Below, in pieces: positions 4,971 through 5,153 of a stretch of 5,153 nt of DNA. Within the stretch, counting starts at the first letter, position 1. The number at the start of each line of letters is the position of its first letter. The position numbers and the translations under genes are program-made. The DNA is from JACCYQ01 sp036675565 (lineage in GTDB: Bacteria; Bacteroidota; Bacteroidia; Chitinophagales; Chitinophagaceae): NCBI GenBank assembly GCA_036675565.1, contig JAKFER010000120.1, positions 1-5,153 on the forward strand. Reading direction: 5' to 3'. A model generated the notes under the pieces. It saw only the letters and a list, made by a program, of their open reading frames with translations. It did not search any database and was not told where the DNA came from.

Positions 4971-5153
4971 ATGCGATTTTTGTTTTTATTTTTATTTTTA
5001 TTTTATTCACTGATCGTACAAGCTCAAGAAAGACCCAACATCATTTACATCATGAGTGATGATCATGATGCGGATGCTATCAGTGCTTACAATAAACAAT
5101 TCATTCAAACACCTAATATTGACAGGCTGGCAAAAGAAGGAATGCGTTTTACA
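4971..5153 (+). CDS. N-terminal part of a secreted sulfatase (partial, 3' end outside window)
   Basis: ATG 4971 opens a frame of 61 codons that runs off the right edge. It begins with a signal peptide whose core is an alternating Phe/Leu run (MRFLFLFLFLFYSLIVQA, cleavage probably before QERP). The mature N-terminus RPNIIYIMSDDHDADAISAY (21-40), then TPNIDRLAKEGMRFT (47-61), is the standard opening of type I sulfatases of the alkaline phosphatase superfamily. D30 and D31 are the first metal ligands. The catalytic Cys/Ser-x-Pro-x-Arg motif that becomes formylglycine lies beyond the window, so activity and class cannot be judged. Such enzymes remove sulfate esters from polysaccharides or glycans outside the cytoplasm. 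Upstream, 4892-4970 shows no convincing promoter; TATCTTGA at 4947-4954 is a possible -7 box but lacks a TTG at the right distance. Confidence 0.88.
   Translation, partial: MRFLFLFLFLFYSLIVQAQERPNIIYIMSDDHDADAISAYNKQFIQTPNIDRLAKEGMRFT
4977..5005 (+). repeat. Hexanucleotide T-rich tandem repeat in the sulfatase signal peptide
   Basis: The sequence is TTTTTG, then three exact TTTTTA units, then a shortened TTTTA. It encodes the alternating Phe-Leu core of the signal peptide. Unit gain or loss would add or remove one Phe-Leu pair in frame. Confidence 0.8.

Overview
The window looks like a chromosomal segment from a member of the Bacteroidota, probably a Chitinophagaceae-like bacterium. Supporting signs are the AT-rich composition, the lack of clear Shine-Dalgarno sequences, one promoter candidate of the Bacteroidota type (TTG, 19 bases, TACTTTTA), and proteins that read like Bacteroidota family members: a DUF420 membrane protein, DUF5522, a TrmB with the FPDPQLRF variant motif, and an FAD-Rieske fusion oxidoreductase. 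The taxonomic placement is inference from protein resemblance. I see no mobile element, phage gene, CRISPR array, tRNA or rRNA.

Layout: (1) At the left edge, on the + strand, lies the C-terminus of a small membrane protein, followed by a DUF420 (CtaM/YozB-like) five-helix protein. This is probably the end of a cytochrome oxidase assembly operon. (2) Convergent to it, on the - strand, is a lipoprotein with three copies of a 21-residue HGQPGH-x-C module and its own promoter candidate. (3) Next comes a compact - strand cluster read from right to left: a secreted protein of unknown function, trmB (tRNA m7G46 methyltransferase), a small four-cysteine DUF5522 protein overlapping the 3' end of trmB, and an alkyltransferase-like protein (ATL) whose GTG start shares one base with the preceding stop. 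(4) Divergent from that cluster, on the + strand, is an FAD-dependent oxidoreductase with a C-terminal Rieske [2Fe-2S] domain, closed by a strong hairpin terminator. (5) At the right edge is the 5' end of a secreted sulfatase, cut off by the window.

Most of this is ordinary housekeeping and accessory content; I do not see a clear undescribed multi-gene system. The observations most worth a second look are: a complete EF-hand-type Ca2+-binding loop inserted between helices of the DUF420 protein; the triplicated His/Cys module in the lipoprotein, whose copies 1 and 3 differ almost only at synonymous positions; the tightly coupled trmB-DUF5522-ATL run, in which the ATL has Ala in place of the catalytic Cys; and a hexanucleotide repeat that encodes the signal-peptide core of the sulfatase.
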